Source: Bacillota bacterium
GTDB lineage: Bacteria; Bacillota; Clostridia; Acetivibrionales; DSM-1351
DNA length: 64,000 bases
Direction of reading: 5' to 3'
Assembly (NCBI GenBank): GCA_023392075.1
Contig: JAEVZU010000179.1
Coordinates: 3,191 to 67,190 of the forward strand
Every line of letters begins with the position of its first letter. The stretch's first letter is position 1. The notes beneath the pieces were generated by a model. It did not search any database and was not told the origin of the DNA. It saw only the letters and a program-made list of their open reading frames with translations. The translations under genes were made by a program, and so were the position numbers. Positions 1-9,364 of the stretch are shown here, piece by piece.

Positions 1-2
1 CT

Positions 3-1298
3 GATGCCCAGACTGATATGGCTGTATTGATTGCTCAATATACAAAGGCACATCCGGAAGCACTGAAGGACCAGAACATTCAAACGCTACTTAAAACCCT
101 TCAAGCATCCCAGTCGGTTCCCGAGCAGGTAAAAAAGGCCGGAGAGACCCTGAACACTTCCGGAAAAGCCCTGGCGTCCGGAGCCTCACAGATGACTCAG
201 GGAACTGCCGATTTAAATACAGGAATAAATACTGTTTCCATCAACCTGAATCTTGTTGCTTCGGGAACCGACAAAATCAATACTACCTACGGTCAGATTA
301 ACAATGGTATAAACAATATTGCAGACAGTATAAAAACCGCCTCGGAAAAATCAAAGGCGCTTTATGAAGGAACCATACAGTTAAAAGCAGGTTCAAGCGG
401 ACTGGCTGCCGGCATTTTAAAGGCAGCGGAAGGCAGCGGTCAGCTGAACGGCAGCACTGAAAAACTATACGATGGAGAAAAAAAGCTTTACGACGGAATG
501 AAAGAATTGAGTTCAGGCATATCAAAAGCCGGCCGGGGAGTCTCCGATTCCCTTCTTGATGCCGACAGCCGGCTCAACGGTACAGACGGCTTAAAGGAAT
601 ACATTTCAGAACCCGTAGAATTAAACGAGCAGAGAATAAACAGTATTCCGGATTACGGAACGGCTTTTACCCCCTACTTTGTTTCACTTTCGCTGTGGGT
701 CGGAGCATTAATGATGTTCTTTGCCATATATCTTGACCCTGAAGTTAAATTCCGCAGGGTGAGCACAAACTCAAAGGGGTTCCTCCGTTTTGCCGGCTAC
801 ACACTGATTGGAACGGCACAGGCATTGGTTCTTGATATTGCAATATTAAACGGCCTGCATCTGCAGGTTAAAAATACAGGGCTTTTTATTCTTGTCAGCA
901 TAATAATCGCTTTGGCCTTTACTTCCATAATGAGATTTTTACTGGTTCAGCTCAGAGATGTAGGAAAATTTATAGCAATTCTGCTTTTAATCCTGCAATT
1001 GACATCCTGCGGAGGAACCTTCCCTATGGAACTTGTTCCGGATTTCTTCAATACTATTAATCCGTGCATGCCTATGACCTATTCTGTAAATGCATTAAAA
1101 GAGGTAATCTCAGGTATTGACTATGGGTACCTTGCTCAAAACCTGGTTGTCCTCGGCGGCATCGCATTGGTTTTCCTGGTATTGAACCTGGTGGTTTCAA
1201 AATTGAGACTTGGAAAGGTCCTGGCCGATACCAAGGAATTTGACAGTACGGACTGCTCGGACAGAGATATACCTGATAACTCATGTGCTGAAGTGTGA
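3..1298 (+). CDS. YhgE/Pip-type membrane protein, C-terminal part (5' end outside window)
   Basis: The reading frame is open from the first bases of the window, so the true start lies upstream. The first ~215 residues are a soluble, extracytoplasmic-looking stretch rich in Gly/Ser/Ala heptad-like repeats (for example KALASGASQMTQG), typical of the long stalk of YhgE/Pip (phage infection protein) relatives. The C-terminal half has about five membrane segments, starting near YFVSLSLWVGALMMFF and ending near LVVLGGIALVFLVLNLVV, followed by a short polar tail. Family members are ABC-2-like membrane proteins; some act as phage receptors and EsaA/YueB relatives belong to type VII secretion systems. 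No type VII partner gene is visible here, so the role is unassigned. A terminator follows directly. Confidence 0.8.
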   Translation, partial: DAQTDMAVLIAQYTKAHPEALKDQNIQTLLKTLQASQSVPEQVKKAGETLNTSGKALASGASQMTQGTADLNTGINTVSINLNLVASGTDKINTTYGQINNGINNIADSIKTASEKSKALYEGTIQLKAGSSGLAAGILKAAEGSGQLNGSTEKLYDGEKKLYDGMKELSSGISKAGRGVSDSLLDADSRLNGTDGLKEYISEPVELNEQRINSIPDYGTAFTPYFVSLSLWVGALMMFFAIYLDPEVKFRRVSTNSKGFLRFAGYTLIGTAQALVLDIAILNGLHLQVKNTGLFILVSIIIALAFTSIMRFLLVQLRDVGKFIAILLLILQLTSCGGTFPMELVPDFFNTINPCMPMTYSVNALKEVISGIDYGYLAQNLVVLGGIALVFLVLNLVVSKLRLGKVLADTKEFDSTDCSDRDIPDNSCAEV

Positions 1299-1310
1299 AG
1301 TCTTTTTCCC

Positions 1311-1355
1311 AAAAAGCAAGAGTCCTCCTTTTATGAGAGAACTCTTGTTTTTTGC
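1311..1355. terminator. bidirectional rho-independent terminator
   Basis: The stem CAAGAGT (1317-1323) pairs with ACTCTTG (1341-1347). It is flanked by a T-rich run on the right and an A-rich run on the left, so it can serve both the plus-strand Pip-like gene and the convergent DUF4234 gene. Confidence 0.8.
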
Positions 1356-1379
1356 TTTTTGTTGCTTTGATTTTTTTTA

Positions 1380-1781
1380 TTAAGCGTTAGCTCCTGTAAC
1401 AACTCTGTTGTTATATATAAGAACTAAACTGTTGTAGTTCTTTATAAATTTTGCAAGTGCAATCAACGGTCCCAGACCGATCAGGAATGCACCAAGGATT
1501 ATCCACAGCAGATATGACGAACCCTTCTCCTTTACAGCTACTCCCTTTGCCATTCCGGTATCGTATAATTTCTGCCCCTGCTGATAATACCATATCAACG
1601 GATATATACCTCCTGTGAACATGTAAAGTACAAGTGCCAAGCCCGGGCTTGTTTCCGCACTTTCGGCTGCTGTTAATGTATTGATGTCTTTAGTCATCTT
1701 AAAGACAAACACCAATCCATATATTCCGAAAGTTATAATGCAAAGCCCGATGTAACCCCAAAAAGAACGTTGCTTTAACAT
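1380..1781 (-). CDS. DUF4234 family membrane protein
   Basis: The 133-residue product begins with a hydrophobic segment (FWGYIGLCIITFGIYGLVFVF) followed by a short KMTKDINTL loop, the hallmark layout of DUF4234 proteins. Two more hydrophobic stretches follow, giving three to four membrane segments. The start codon is preceded by GGAGG at good spacing. Family function is unknown. The gene stands alone between a shared terminator and a long AT-rich promoter region. Family assignment is from motif recognition; no function is inferred. Confidence 0.75.
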   Translation of the reverse strand: MLKQRSFWGYIGLCIITFGIYGLVFVFKMTKDINTLTAAESAETSPGLALVLYMFTGGIYPLIWYYQQGQKLYDTGMAKGVAVKEKGSSYLLWIILGAFLIGLGPLIALAKFIKNYNSLVLIYNNRVVTGANA

Positions 1782-2124
1782 AATAAAACCTCCATAAAAA
1801 TTTTTATATAGTTATAATTGCTATAACCCAATGACAAATATCGATCTAATTTTACATTTTCTGCAGGCATTACTTTGAAATTATATTTTAAGACGAATAT
1901 TGGAGTCAATAGGAATATGTATTCAAATAAGTACCTATCGGTACTATATCTCTTTCAAAAATTATTTTTTTATACGTGTAAAAATTAAAGGATATTCTAT
2001 AAATTTAGAGAATGTATAATATGGGACAATTTTTGATATTATAACAAGCCATTATCACCGATCAATAATTTTTTTTATAAATAAATGAAATATAATAAAT
2101 AAATTATGAAAGGGTGTGTGTTTA
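1782..2124. other. AT-rich intergenic region between divergent genes
   Basis: About 340 bases with no plausible gene on either strand. It must hold the divergent promoters of the DUF4234 gene and the pyrophosphatase gene; a TATAAT-like box lies near 2090. No convincing riboswitch or operator was recognised. Confidence 0.5.
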
Positions 2125-4398
2125 ATGTCTGGTCTAAGTAATGCAACAAGCTTTGAAACTTTTGGAATCTGGTGTGTATTGTTGATTGCCGTTCTGGGAT
2201 TGGGTTATGCACTGATGCTTCGCCGTCAGGTTTTAAAGTATGACAAGGGTACCGAAAAAATGCAGGAAGTGTGGGGCTCCATCAAAGGCGGTGCCGATGC
2301 CTATCTTCGCCGGCAGTTAAAATCAATCGTTCCTCTCATTGCAGTACTTACTGTTCTTCTGTTCTTTTCAGTCTACATTGTTCCTCCCAGTGATGAGGCA
2401 ACAAAAAGGTTTTCAAATTTAAGTTCCGATCAAGTTAAAATTATAATCGGCTTTGCAAGAGCTATCGCTTTTATTATGGGTGCGACCTTCTCGTTACTTG
2501 TGGGCCAATTCGGTATGAGAATGGCTGTGGAAGGCAATGTTCGTGTTGCCTCTGCTTCCAGAAGAAGTTTCGGAGAAGCCTTAAAAATAGCTTATAGAAC
2601 CGGTACAATTACAGGAATGCTCACAGACGGTCTGGGCTTACTTGGCGGAACACTGATTTTCATCATTCTTGGAATAGCTGCTCCTGATGCACTGCTGGGC
2701 TTTGGTTTCGGAGGAACACTGCTGGCATTGTTTATGAGAGTCGGCGGCGGTATTTATACAAAAGCAGCCGATGTGGGTGCTGACCTGGTCGGTAAAGTGG
2801 AAGCCGGAATTCCTGAGGATGACCCGAGAAATGCCGCGGTTATAGCTGATCTGGTCGGTGACAATGTAGGTGACTGTGCCGGAATGGCAGCAGATATTTT
2901 CGAGTCCTACGAAGTTACTATCGTATCAGGTTTGATTTTAGGACTTTCCTTATACTCGGTTACAGGAGAACTCAAATGGATAATCTTCCCTCTGCTGGTC
3001 AGAGGAATCGGAGTACTTTCTTCAATAATAGGAACTTATCTTGTAAAAGGTTCTAAAAAGGGTGATGCCCTTAATTCCATAAACAAAGGTTTTTATACCT
3101 CCGCAGCAATAAGTCTGGCCGCCTTTGCCTTGCTGGCTGCCTTCTATATGAATGAATGGCGGGCCTTCCTTTGCGTCGGTGTGGGTATTTTGCTGGCTGT
3201 GGCACTGGATGAGGTTACGAAGCATTTTACAGATACATCCCACAGACCTGTCAAGGAAATAGCAGGTGCTTCAAAAACCGGTTCGGCTACGCTTATCCTC
3301 CGCGGACTTGCAGAAGGTTTTGAAAGCGCGGTTTGGCAGACAATTGTAATTGCAGTTACCATATTGAGCTCAATTCTTATTTTCTGGGGGCAGGATGTTC
3401 ATTATGTATTGTATGGAGTTGCAATGACAGGTATAGGCATGCTCACCCTTACCGGAAACAATGTAGCTATGGACTCCTTCGGTCCTATTGCCGATAATGC
3501 AAATGGTATCGGTGAACTTGCAGGACTGGACAAGGATGCAAGAAAGGTTATGGATAGCCTTGACGCTACCGGTAATACAACAAAGGCTATTACCAAAGGT
3601 GTTGCAATCGGCTCGGCAGTTATTGCCGCCGTTTCACTGTTCGGTTCCTTCCTTACCGATGTCTCAAAGATCCAGGTCGGTATGGGTGTTGAAAATACTA
3701 TTTTTGATACAGGTATAAGAGTATCCAGTCCGACTGTTTTCATCGGTATGCTGATTGGTGCCTGTATCCCGTGGCTCTTCTCCTCCCTCATAATCAATTC
3801 GGTTACAAGGGCAGCCTCGCTCATAGTCAATGAGGTCAGACGGCAGTTTAAGATTCCAGGACTGCTCCAGGGCAAGGTAAAACCTGATTATCAAAAGGCT
3901 GTTGATATATGTACCGTTGCAGCTCAAAGAGAATTGCTGGGGCTGGCTATTATCGCGGTGGTATCTCCATTATTAGTAGGTATCCTTCTTGGTGTTGAAG
4001 CTTTGGGAGGTTTCCTTGCAGGTGTAATTATTTCAGGCCAGCTGCTTGCAGTCTTCATGGCCAACTCCGGTGGAGCATGGGACAATGCAAAGAAAACCAT
4101 AGAAGACGGTGCTCACGGCGGAAAGGGTTCCGAGTGTCATAAAGCCGCCGTAGTCGGAGATACCGTAGGCGATCCTTTGAAGGATACCGCAGGTCCGGCA
4201 CTTAATCCCATGATCAAGGTTATCAACCTTGTTTCCCTATTAGCTGCACCTGTACTTATACAGTACAAAAATACTGATCCGGGTATGCTGGCTGCACTGG
4301 GAGTCTGTGCCATATTGATAGTAGGCGCAATCGTTTATTCGAAAAAAGGCGGTTTCAAGAAAACAAAAGCTGCCGACAGCGAAAACATGGCCGCTTAA
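2125..4398 (+). CDS. hppA: membrane-bound H+-translocating pyrophosphatase, K+-independent type
   Basis: This integral membrane pump hydrolyses pyrophosphate and moves protons across the membrane. It carries the family signatures: DVGADLVGKVEAGIPEDDPR, then GDNVGDCAGMAADIFESYE, and near the C-terminus GDTVGDPLKDTAGPALNP. About 15-16 hydrophobic segments are visible. At residues ~483-490 the sequence is GNTTKAIT. Lys at the position that is Ala in K+-dependent enzymes, with Thr three residues later, is the established signature of the K+-independent class, so potassium should not be needed. I chose ATG 2125 because GAAAGGG lies about 10 bases upstream; the in-frame GTG at 2116 is too close to it. 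At 757 residues it is at the long end of the family. Ion specificity (H+ rather than Na+) is inferred from subclass. Confidence 0.93.
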   Translation: MSGLSNATSFETFGIWCVLLIAVLGLGYALMLRRQVLKYDKGTEKMQEVWGSIKGGADAYLRRQLKSIVPLIAVLTVLLFFSVYIVPPSDEATKRFSNLSSDQVKIIIGFARAIAFIMGATFSLLVGQFGMRMAVEGNVRVASASRRSFGEALKIAYRTGTITGMLTDGLGLLGGTLIFIILGIAAPDALLGFGFGGTLLALFMRVGGGIYTKAADVGADLVGKVEAGIPEDDPRNAAVIADLVGDNVGDCAGMAADIFESYEVTIVSGLILGLSLYSVTGELKWIIFPLLVRGIGVLSSIIGTYLVKGSKKGDALNSINKGFYTSAAISLAAFALLAAFYMNEWRAFLCVGVGILLAVALDEVTKHFTDTSHRPVKEIAGASKTGSATLILRGLAEGFESAVWQTIVIAVTILSSILIFWGQDVHYVLYGVAMTGIGMLTLTGNNVAMDSFGPIADNANGIGELAGLDKDARKVMDSLDATGNTTKAITKGVAIGSAVIAAVSLFGSFLTDVSKIQVGMGVENTIFDTGIRVSSPTVFIGMLIGACIPWLFSSLIINSVTRAASLIVNEVRRQFKIPGLLQGKVKPDYQKAVDICTVAAQRELLGLAIIAVVSPLLVGILLGVEALGGFLAGVIISGQLLAVFMANSGGAWDNAKKTIEDGAHGGKGSECHKAAVVGDTVGDPLKDTAGPALNPMIKVINLVSLLAAPVLIQYKNTDPGMLAALGVCAILIVGAIVYSKKGGFKKTKAADSENMAA

Positions 4399-4467
4399 CT
4401 ATATAAGAAGAGCTTATGAAAGGCCAAGGCTTTTAACCGTAATTGACTTTGGTATCTGAAATTTTCT

Positions 4468-4515
4468 CAAAGGGCCAATCACTTTAATAGGTGGTAGGCT
4501 CTTTGTTCATTTTTA
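4468..4515 (+). terminator. probable terminator after pyrophosphatase gene
   Basis: CAAAGGGCC (4468-4476) pairs with GGCTCTTTG (4497-4505) apart from one wobble or mismatch, and is followed by TTCATTTTT. The loop is long (20 nt). A second small hairpin (AAGGTA/TACCTT, 4515-4532) follows. Confidence 0.5.
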
Positions 4516-4607
4516 AGGTATTTAGTACCTTTCAGGAAGGAACATCCTGTATTAAATTCAATTAATTATCCTAAACTAGCAATAAAAGAATCAGCAATGT
4601 TTTATCG

Positions 4608-4631
4608 GGCTTATCCGGCTCACGGTAAGCC
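4608..4631. other. hairpin upstream of small ORF
   Basis: GGCTTA-T-CCG pairs with CGG-TAAGCC around a five-base loop. It ends about 25 bases before the first start codon of the next small ORF. It has no T-run, so it may be an RNA structure in the leader rather than a terminator. The function is unknown. Confidence 0.35.
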
Positions 4632-4684
4632 GTAAATACACATTTGCAATATATTTTGTGAGCCAGAAAGGCAATGACGAATCT

Positions 4685-4870
4685 ATGAGAAATAAAAGAA
4701 GAAACGACGGTTATGTTTCACAAAGAATAAACAATATTATTAACAGTATACCAAACAATCCGTTTATAGGTTTCAGTAGTACTATAAAACCTGTAGATAA
4801 AATTGATCAAAATATTGACGATTGGTATGAATCTGAGTTTACTACCAATGAAAATCCCTATAAACCATGA
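4685..4870 (+). CDS. small hypothetical protein
   Basis: A short polar protein of 61 residues from ATG 4685, or 70 from GTG 4658. It is rich in Asn, Ile and charged residues, with no membrane segment and no motif I recognise. An AAAGG sequence about 12 bases before ATG 4685 favours the shorter form. A strong terminator directly follows, which supports its being a real transcription unit. No function can be assigned, and its codon use does not obviously differ from the neighbours. Confidence 0.45.
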   Translation: MRNKRRNDGYVSQRINNIINSIPNNPFIGFSSTIKPVDKIDQNIDDWYESEFTTNENPYKP

Positions 4871-4890
4871 AAACTGTTAGAGTTATAGCC

Positions 4891-4945
4891 GGACTGCAGC
4901 AGGAAGTATATCAACAATTCCTTCTACTGCAGCCCTGTTTGTTTG
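4891..4945 (+). terminator. rho-independent terminator
   Basis: GGACTGCAGCAGGAAG (4891-4906) pairs with CTTCTACTGCAGCCC (4921-4935) with two or three mismatches around a CTGCAG core, followed by TGTTTGTTTGT. Confidence 0.65.
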
Positions 4946-5117
4946 TCAAGGCAAGCGCATAAAGCATGATAATGGAATTTTTTAATATATAAAATAAGTA
5001 TTTATAATGCTTTTATGGGGTAAGTAAACATATGAACATGTTTGTATTTTTTAATAAAATTAATTTACACACTACTTCTTATAGACCCTGCTACAGCGGG
5101 GACACCACTTTTGATAT

Positions 5118-5603
5118 TTAAACTTGTATCAAATCACCTTCCTGATATTTCAGCCCTAATACATCAAAAGGGAATTTTTGTGTTCCATTTAATTTTTTGT
5201 CATCAACAGTTATTACACCATCTTTTCTCATAACTATAGGTGTATCTCCATTTGACTCCAGTACACAATCCCCACTATATGCTTTCACCAGCTTACCAAC
5301 AAAAGACAACATCTCCTCTAACCAGTTTGGTGTTATAGTATATACATCAAACCAAAATTGGTAATCAAACTTCATACCATAGTCTTCACTTCTAAATTTA
5401 ACATGCTGCCCGCCATTTTTGACGCGGAGTGAAAAATACTCACACCAAATATTTAGTAATTCATCGGTATCCTCGGTAATTTGAGGTCTTCCTTTTGCAA
5501 CATCAGACGGAACTGTAGGCGCAGTTTCAATAACAGATTTCTTAATTTGTTTAAAATCAAGTACATTATCTGAAGCTAAATAGAATACATAAAATACACT
5601 CAT
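5118..5603 (-). CDS. orphan immunity-like protein (possible SitI3-type)
   Basis: A 161-residue soluble, acidic protein behind a very good ribosome binding site (AGGAGG, then ATG). The second half contains GDCVLESNGDTPIVMRKDG, a pattern (aliphatic, then NG(E/D), then a basic residue and a short beta hairpin) that resembles SitI3-like immunity proteins of polymorphic toxin systems. That assignment is tentative. No intact toxin gene lies upstream on the same strand. Instead, two short coding-like scraps are found at 5620-5741, so this may be an orphan immunity gene left after loss of its toxin. The product could equally be an unrelated small cytosolic protein. Confidence 0.45.
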   Translation of the reverse strand: MSVFYVFYLASDNVLDFKQIKKSVIETAPTVPSDVAKGRPQITEDTDELLNIWCEYFSLRVKNGGQHVKFRSEDYGMKFDYQFWFDVYTITPNWLEEMLSFVGKLVKAYSGDCVLESNGDTPIVMRKDGVITVDDKKLNGTQKFPFDVLGLKYQEGDLIQV

Positions 5604-5619
5604 TATAATTAACCTCCTC

Positions 5620-5741
5620 TTATTTAATCACTAGTCTTGAAACATTACCGTTTTTTACCAGTAACAATTCATCAAGTCCATCTATTTACTGTCTTATCCT
5701 CTGCTATTACGCTCCAGATATTTCTTACATTTATACTCCAT
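5620..5741 (-). pseudogene. possible gene remnants upstream of the immunity-like gene
   Basis: ATG at 5741 has an excellent ribosome binding site (AAAGGGGAG) but the frame stops after 15 codons (MEYKCKKYLERNSRG, stop at 5694). Just downstream, in another frame, the stretch DELLLVKNGNVSRLVIK runs to a stop at 5620 and looks like a natural protein C-terminus. A strong ribosome binding site leading into so short a frame suggests a deleted or frameshifted gene that once preceded the immunity-like gene. Confidence 0.25.
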
Positions 5742-6151
5742 TTTTACTCCCCTTTCATCCAATGAATTTATCATTATTTATTGATTTTACCATATATTTT
5801 CTGTATATTTAAATATAGCCATGGTACTATATTGTATTTTTTACTTTTATTTACTACACTCGACGAAAAATATGCTCCTCTTACAGGAAACAAGTTTGTA
5901 AGTATAACCTAGAAAAATCTCTATGTTAACAAGTTAACCATATATAGGTTTGTATGCTTTTTACGGCCAATTTTCTTAGTACTCAGTAACCGATAACAAT
6001 GTCTTGATTTGTTTGTATACCAATATTGTTAAAATCATCAATGTATTATAAAATATAAGCTAATGTTAATTTTAGAATTTTATTACTAGTGAGGAATAAA
6101 GATTTCATCACTTTTTGTGCCTTGAGCACAGCGAAAGGAATGATAGTTAAT
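5742..6151. other. AT-rich intergenic region
   Basis: About 400 bases with no recognisable gene between divergent units. The right part is the leader of the methionine-pathway gene. I looked for SAM riboswitch and T-box landmarks and did not see them. A small hairpin (TGTGC-N5-GCACA, 6116-6130) lies just before the ribosome binding site. Confidence 0.4.
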
Positions 6152-7420
6152 ATGACATGGAAAATAGAAACCCAATGTCTCCAGGAAGGCTATAAACCGG
6201 GAAATGGAGAACCGCGTGTTTTACCTGTTTATCAAAGTACTACATATAAATATGACTCGACTGAACATGTGGCAAAGTTGTTTGATTTATCAGTACCCGG
6301 ACATATGTACTCAAGAATCAGCAATCCTACCGTGGAATGTGTAGAAAACAAAATTGCCGCCCTTGAAGGCGGTATTGGTGCGGTATGCACATCTTCCGGC
6401 CAGGCTGCCTCTCTTCTGTCCATATTGAATATATGCAAATCCGGAGATCATTTTGTCTGCTCCAGTACCATATATGGAGGAACCCTAAACCTCTTCGACA
6501 AAAGATTAAGAGAGATGGGCATCAGTATCACCTTTATTGACCAGGACGCTTCAGAAGAAGAAATTCAAAAAGCATTTCAATACAATACAAAAGCTTTATT
6601 TGGTGAATCCATTGCAAATCCCAAAATCAGTGTGCTGGATATTGAAAAATTTGCGAGAATAGCCCATAAGAATAAGGTACCGCTGATTATTGACAATACT
6701 TTTGCAACCCCAATGCTTCTCCGGCCTATTGAATATGGCGCAGATATTGTAATTCATTCAACTACCAAATATATGGACGGTCATGCCTTATGTGTCGGTG
6801 GCGTTATTGTGGATTCAGGCAATTTCAACTGGGAAAACGGCGATTTTCCCGGCTTGACAGAACCTGACGAATCCTATCATGGCATGATTTACACACGTGA
6901 CTGCGGCAAGTCAGCTTACATAACCAAAGCCAGGGTTCAGCTCATAAGAGACTTTGGCTGTTATATGTCGGCCAATAATGCATTCCTGTTAAATATCGGG
7001 TTGGAGACCCTGCATTTAAGGATGGAACGTCACTGCAGGAACGCAGAAAAAGTAGCAGAGTTCCTTACGGGAAGTGACAAAATAGTTTCTGTCAGCTATC
7101 CTTACCTTAACGGCGACCCGTACCATGATATTGCCGGAAAGTATCTGCCAAACGGCTGCAGCGGTGTGGTATCGTTCCGGATCAAGGGCGGCAGAGAAAG
7201 TGCTGTCAGGTTTATGGACAAACTCAAGCTGGCTGCCATCGTAGTTCATGTTGCTGACTGCCGCACAGCAGTGCTCCATCCGGCAAGCTCCACGCACAGG
7301 CAGCTGTCTGACGAACAGCTGGTTCTGGCAGGAATTGATCCCGGCTTGATCAGATTTTCAGTTGGTATTGAAAATGTTGAAGATATTATCCAGGATATCC
7401 GTCAGGCTCTTGAGGACTAA
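6152..7420 (+). CDS. metY: O-acetylhomoserine sulfhydrylase (PLP-dependent)
   Basis: A fold-type I PLP enzyme of the Cys/Met metabolism family. It probably converts O-acetylhomoserine plus sulfide (or methanethiol) into homocysteine (or methionine) in the cytoplasm. The N-terminus (PRVLPVYQSTTYKYDS) and length (422 residues) are typical of the MetY branch rather than of the shorter cystathionine gamma-synthases. The PLP-binding lysine lies in HSTTKYMDGH, preceded by the cofactor-binding IIDNTFATP motif. I chose ATG 6152 (MTWKIETQ) because homologues begin this way. Upstream in-frame starts at 6089 and 6140 would add a poorly conserved leader, and GAAAGGA sits about 12 bases before 6152. Specificity between cysteine and methionine synthesis is not certain. 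Confidence 0.88.
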   Translation: MTWKIETQCLQEGYKPGNGEPRVLPVYQSTTYKYDSTEHVAKLFDLSVPGHMYSRISNPTVECVENKIAALEGGIGAVCTSSGQAASLLSILNICKSGDHFVCSSTIYGGTLNLFDKRLREMGISITFIDQDASEEEIQKAFQYNTKALFGESIANPKISVLDIEKFARIAHKNKVPLIIDNTFATPMLLRPIEYGADIVIHSTTKYMDGHALCVGGVIVDSGNFNWENGDFPGLTEPDESYHGMIYTRDCGKSAYITKARVQLIRDFGCYMSANNAFLLNIGLETLHLRMERHCRNAEKVAEFLTGSDKIVSVSYPYLNGDPYHDIAGKYLPNGCSGVVSFRIKGGRESAVRFMDKLKLAAIVVHVADCRTAVLHPASSTHRQLSDEQLVLAGIDPGLIRFSVGIENVEDIIQDIRQALED

Positions 7421-7548
7421 AAAAATCCTGTTGGTCTGTAACATCTAAAACGTATATTGTCACATGAGGGAAATTTTCTCGGTACAAGGCGATGTTATAA
7501 ACCACTGGACTATTGGAATATTAAATAAAAAATAGGAGTTAAACTATA

Positions 7549-9315
7549 ATGCCATTTGACGGAATAGTGACAAAATGTATTGTTAATGAATTAAATAATC
7601 TGCTGGCCGGAGGCAGAGTAGAAAAAGTATTTCAGCCCGAAGCAGACGAAATCGTGCTTTTGGTTCGTTCAAAAAGCCAGAATTACAGGCTGGTTGCAAG
7701 TGCAAATGCAAACTACCCCCGCCTTCACATTACAGCTTTACAAAAAGAAAATCCTCAGACCCCTCCTGTTTTCTGCATGCTCATGAGAAAGCACCTGTCA
7801 GGCGGAAAGCTGCTTGACATAAGCTTTCATGACTATGAGAGGGTAATTTCCATTAATATTGAATCTGTAAATGAACTAGGCGATCTATCTATAAAAAGAG
7901 TTGTAGTTGAAATAATGGGAAAGCACAGTAATATTATTTTGCTCAACAGCGAAAATAAAATAATTGATTCTGTAAAGCATGTGGACAATGATATAAGCAG
8001 CGTCAGAGAAGTCATGCCGGCAAGACCCTATAACCTCCCTCCCGCTCAGAATAAGGAACTGCCCGAAAATATTGTTCCGGGACAGATTTTTGAACCCCCC
8101 CTGGTTTCAGAGGCAAAACATATCGAAGGTTTACTGTTAAATCTCATCAAAGGATTCAGTCCCTATACCTGCCGTGAAATTTGTTGGGCTGCGGGTCTGG
8201 CTCCCAAAACACCGGTTGCGTCTTTAAGTCATACCGACAAAGACAATCTGATCTCGGCTCTTAAAACATATCTTGTTCAGATATGCAACAATAGCTTTGA
8301 ACCCTGTATAATCTATCAGGATAAAAATTTTCTGAAACCTCTGGACTTCTACTGTTTTGCTCCTGAACAGCAGGCAGTATATAAAAAATATGAGCTTTTG
8401 TCTGTAGCGCTGGATGAATTCTATTCCCTTCGGGATACAAACGAACGCCTGACTCAGAAAATGGGCGATGTTGTAAAAGTACTCAAAAACGGTATAGACC
8501 GCTGTGAGAAGAAAATCACCCTTTTTAATGATAAGTTGCGCGAGGTTTCAGACAGGGAAAAGCTTCAGCTTTACGGAGAATTGATTACCGCCAATATCTA
8601 CTGTATTCCCGCGGGCAGTAAAACCGCAAGGGTTTTGAATTATTACAGCGAAGACGATGAATATATTGAAATACCTTTGAATGAGTATAAATCCGCCCAG
8701 GAAAATGCTCAAAAGTATTACAAACAGTACACAAAGGCCAAAAGTGCTCATTTAAATGCAACTCAGCAGTTGAAAGATACCCTTTTGGAGTTGGAATACC
8801 TTCAAAGTGTTCAAACCATGCTGGAGAATTGCAGCAGCAGACAGGAAATTGACGAAGTCAGGCAGGAACTGACCGATCAGGGATATATCCGGGCATCTGC
8901 AAAAAATTCAAAAAAGAAACAGGACAAACCCTCCTCCCCTCTGGATTTTATATCAAGTGACGGTTTTCAGATACTGGTGGGTAAAAACAATAAACAAAAC
9001 GATTTGCTTACTCTGAAGCTGGCGGCTTCAAGCGATATTTGGCTTCACACAAAAAATGTTCCCGGCTCACATGTTATAATAAGAACAGAACGGCGTGAGG
9101 TACCGGACTCAACCTTGCTGGAAGCTGCTATTTTAGCGGCCTATCACAGTAGTGCAAAAATGTCCTACAATGTACCGGTTGACTATACCCTTGTCAGGAG
9201 TGTTAAAAAGCCGGGTGGCGCCAAGCCTGGAATGGTTATTTACGAAAACTTTAAAACAGTTAATGTAACTCCTGAGGAAGAAATAGTATTAAAAATAACT
9301 CAAAACAAGAGTTAA
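7549..9315 (+). CDS. rqcH: RqcH (NFACT family), ribosome quality control factor
   Basis: A 588-residue NFACT protein, historically annotated as fibronectin/fibrinogen-binding FbpA. The NFACT-N domain (about 1-200) opens with MPFDGIVTKCIVNEL. A long helical coiled-coil middle (about 290-450) follows. The NFACT-R domain (about 465-560) includes KLAASSDIWLHTKNVPGSH. In Bacillus, RqcH binds stalled 50S-peptidyl-tRNA complexes and recruits alanyl-tRNA to add C-terminal alanine tails. In the N-terminal region the motif position usually written D-R appears here as YERVI, so the acidic residue is Glu. The ribosome binding site AGGAG lies about 10 bases before ATG. The gene is transcribed with, but 130 bases after, the metY-like gene. 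Confidence 0.9.
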   Translation: MPFDGIVTKCIVNELNNLLAGGRVEKVFQPEADEIVLLVRSKSQNYRLVASANANYPRLHITALQKENPQTPPVFCMLMRKHLSGGKLLDISFHDYERVISINIESVNELGDLSIKRVVVEIMGKHSNIILLNSENKIIDSVKHVDNDISSVREVMPARPYNLPPAQNKELPENIVPGQIFEPPLVSEAKHIEGLLLNLIKGFSPYTCREICWAAGLAPKTPVASLSHTDKDNLISALKTYLVQICNNSFEPCIIYQDKNFLKPLDFYCFAPEQQAVYKKYELLSVALDEFYSLRDTNERLTQKMGDVVKVLKNGIDRCEKKITLFNDKLREVSDREKLQLYGELITANIYCIPAGSKTARVLNYYSEDDEYIEIPLNEYKSAQENAQKYYKQYTKAKSAHLNATQQLKDTLLELEYLQSVQTMLENCSSRQEIDEVRQELTDQGYIRASAKNSKKKQDKPSSPLDFISSDGFQILVGKNNKQNDLLTLKLAASSDIWLHTKNVPGSHVIIRTERREVPDSTLLEAAILAAYHSSAKMSYNVPVDYTLVRSVKKPGGAKPGMVIYENFKTVNVTPEEEIVLKITQNKS

Positions 9316-9364
9316 ACTATCTACGATTAATAATTAATTTTAAAATAAGTTAGGGGGAATTTGA

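Noticed and set aside
3402..3875. 157-codon frame antisense to the pyrophosphatase gene
   Set aside because: Shadow of the strongly coding plus-strand gene, with no ribosome binding site of its own.
5950..6151. SAM riboswitch or T-box upstream of the metY-like gene
   Set aside because: None of the conserved landmark sequences were seen; only a five-base hairpin is present.
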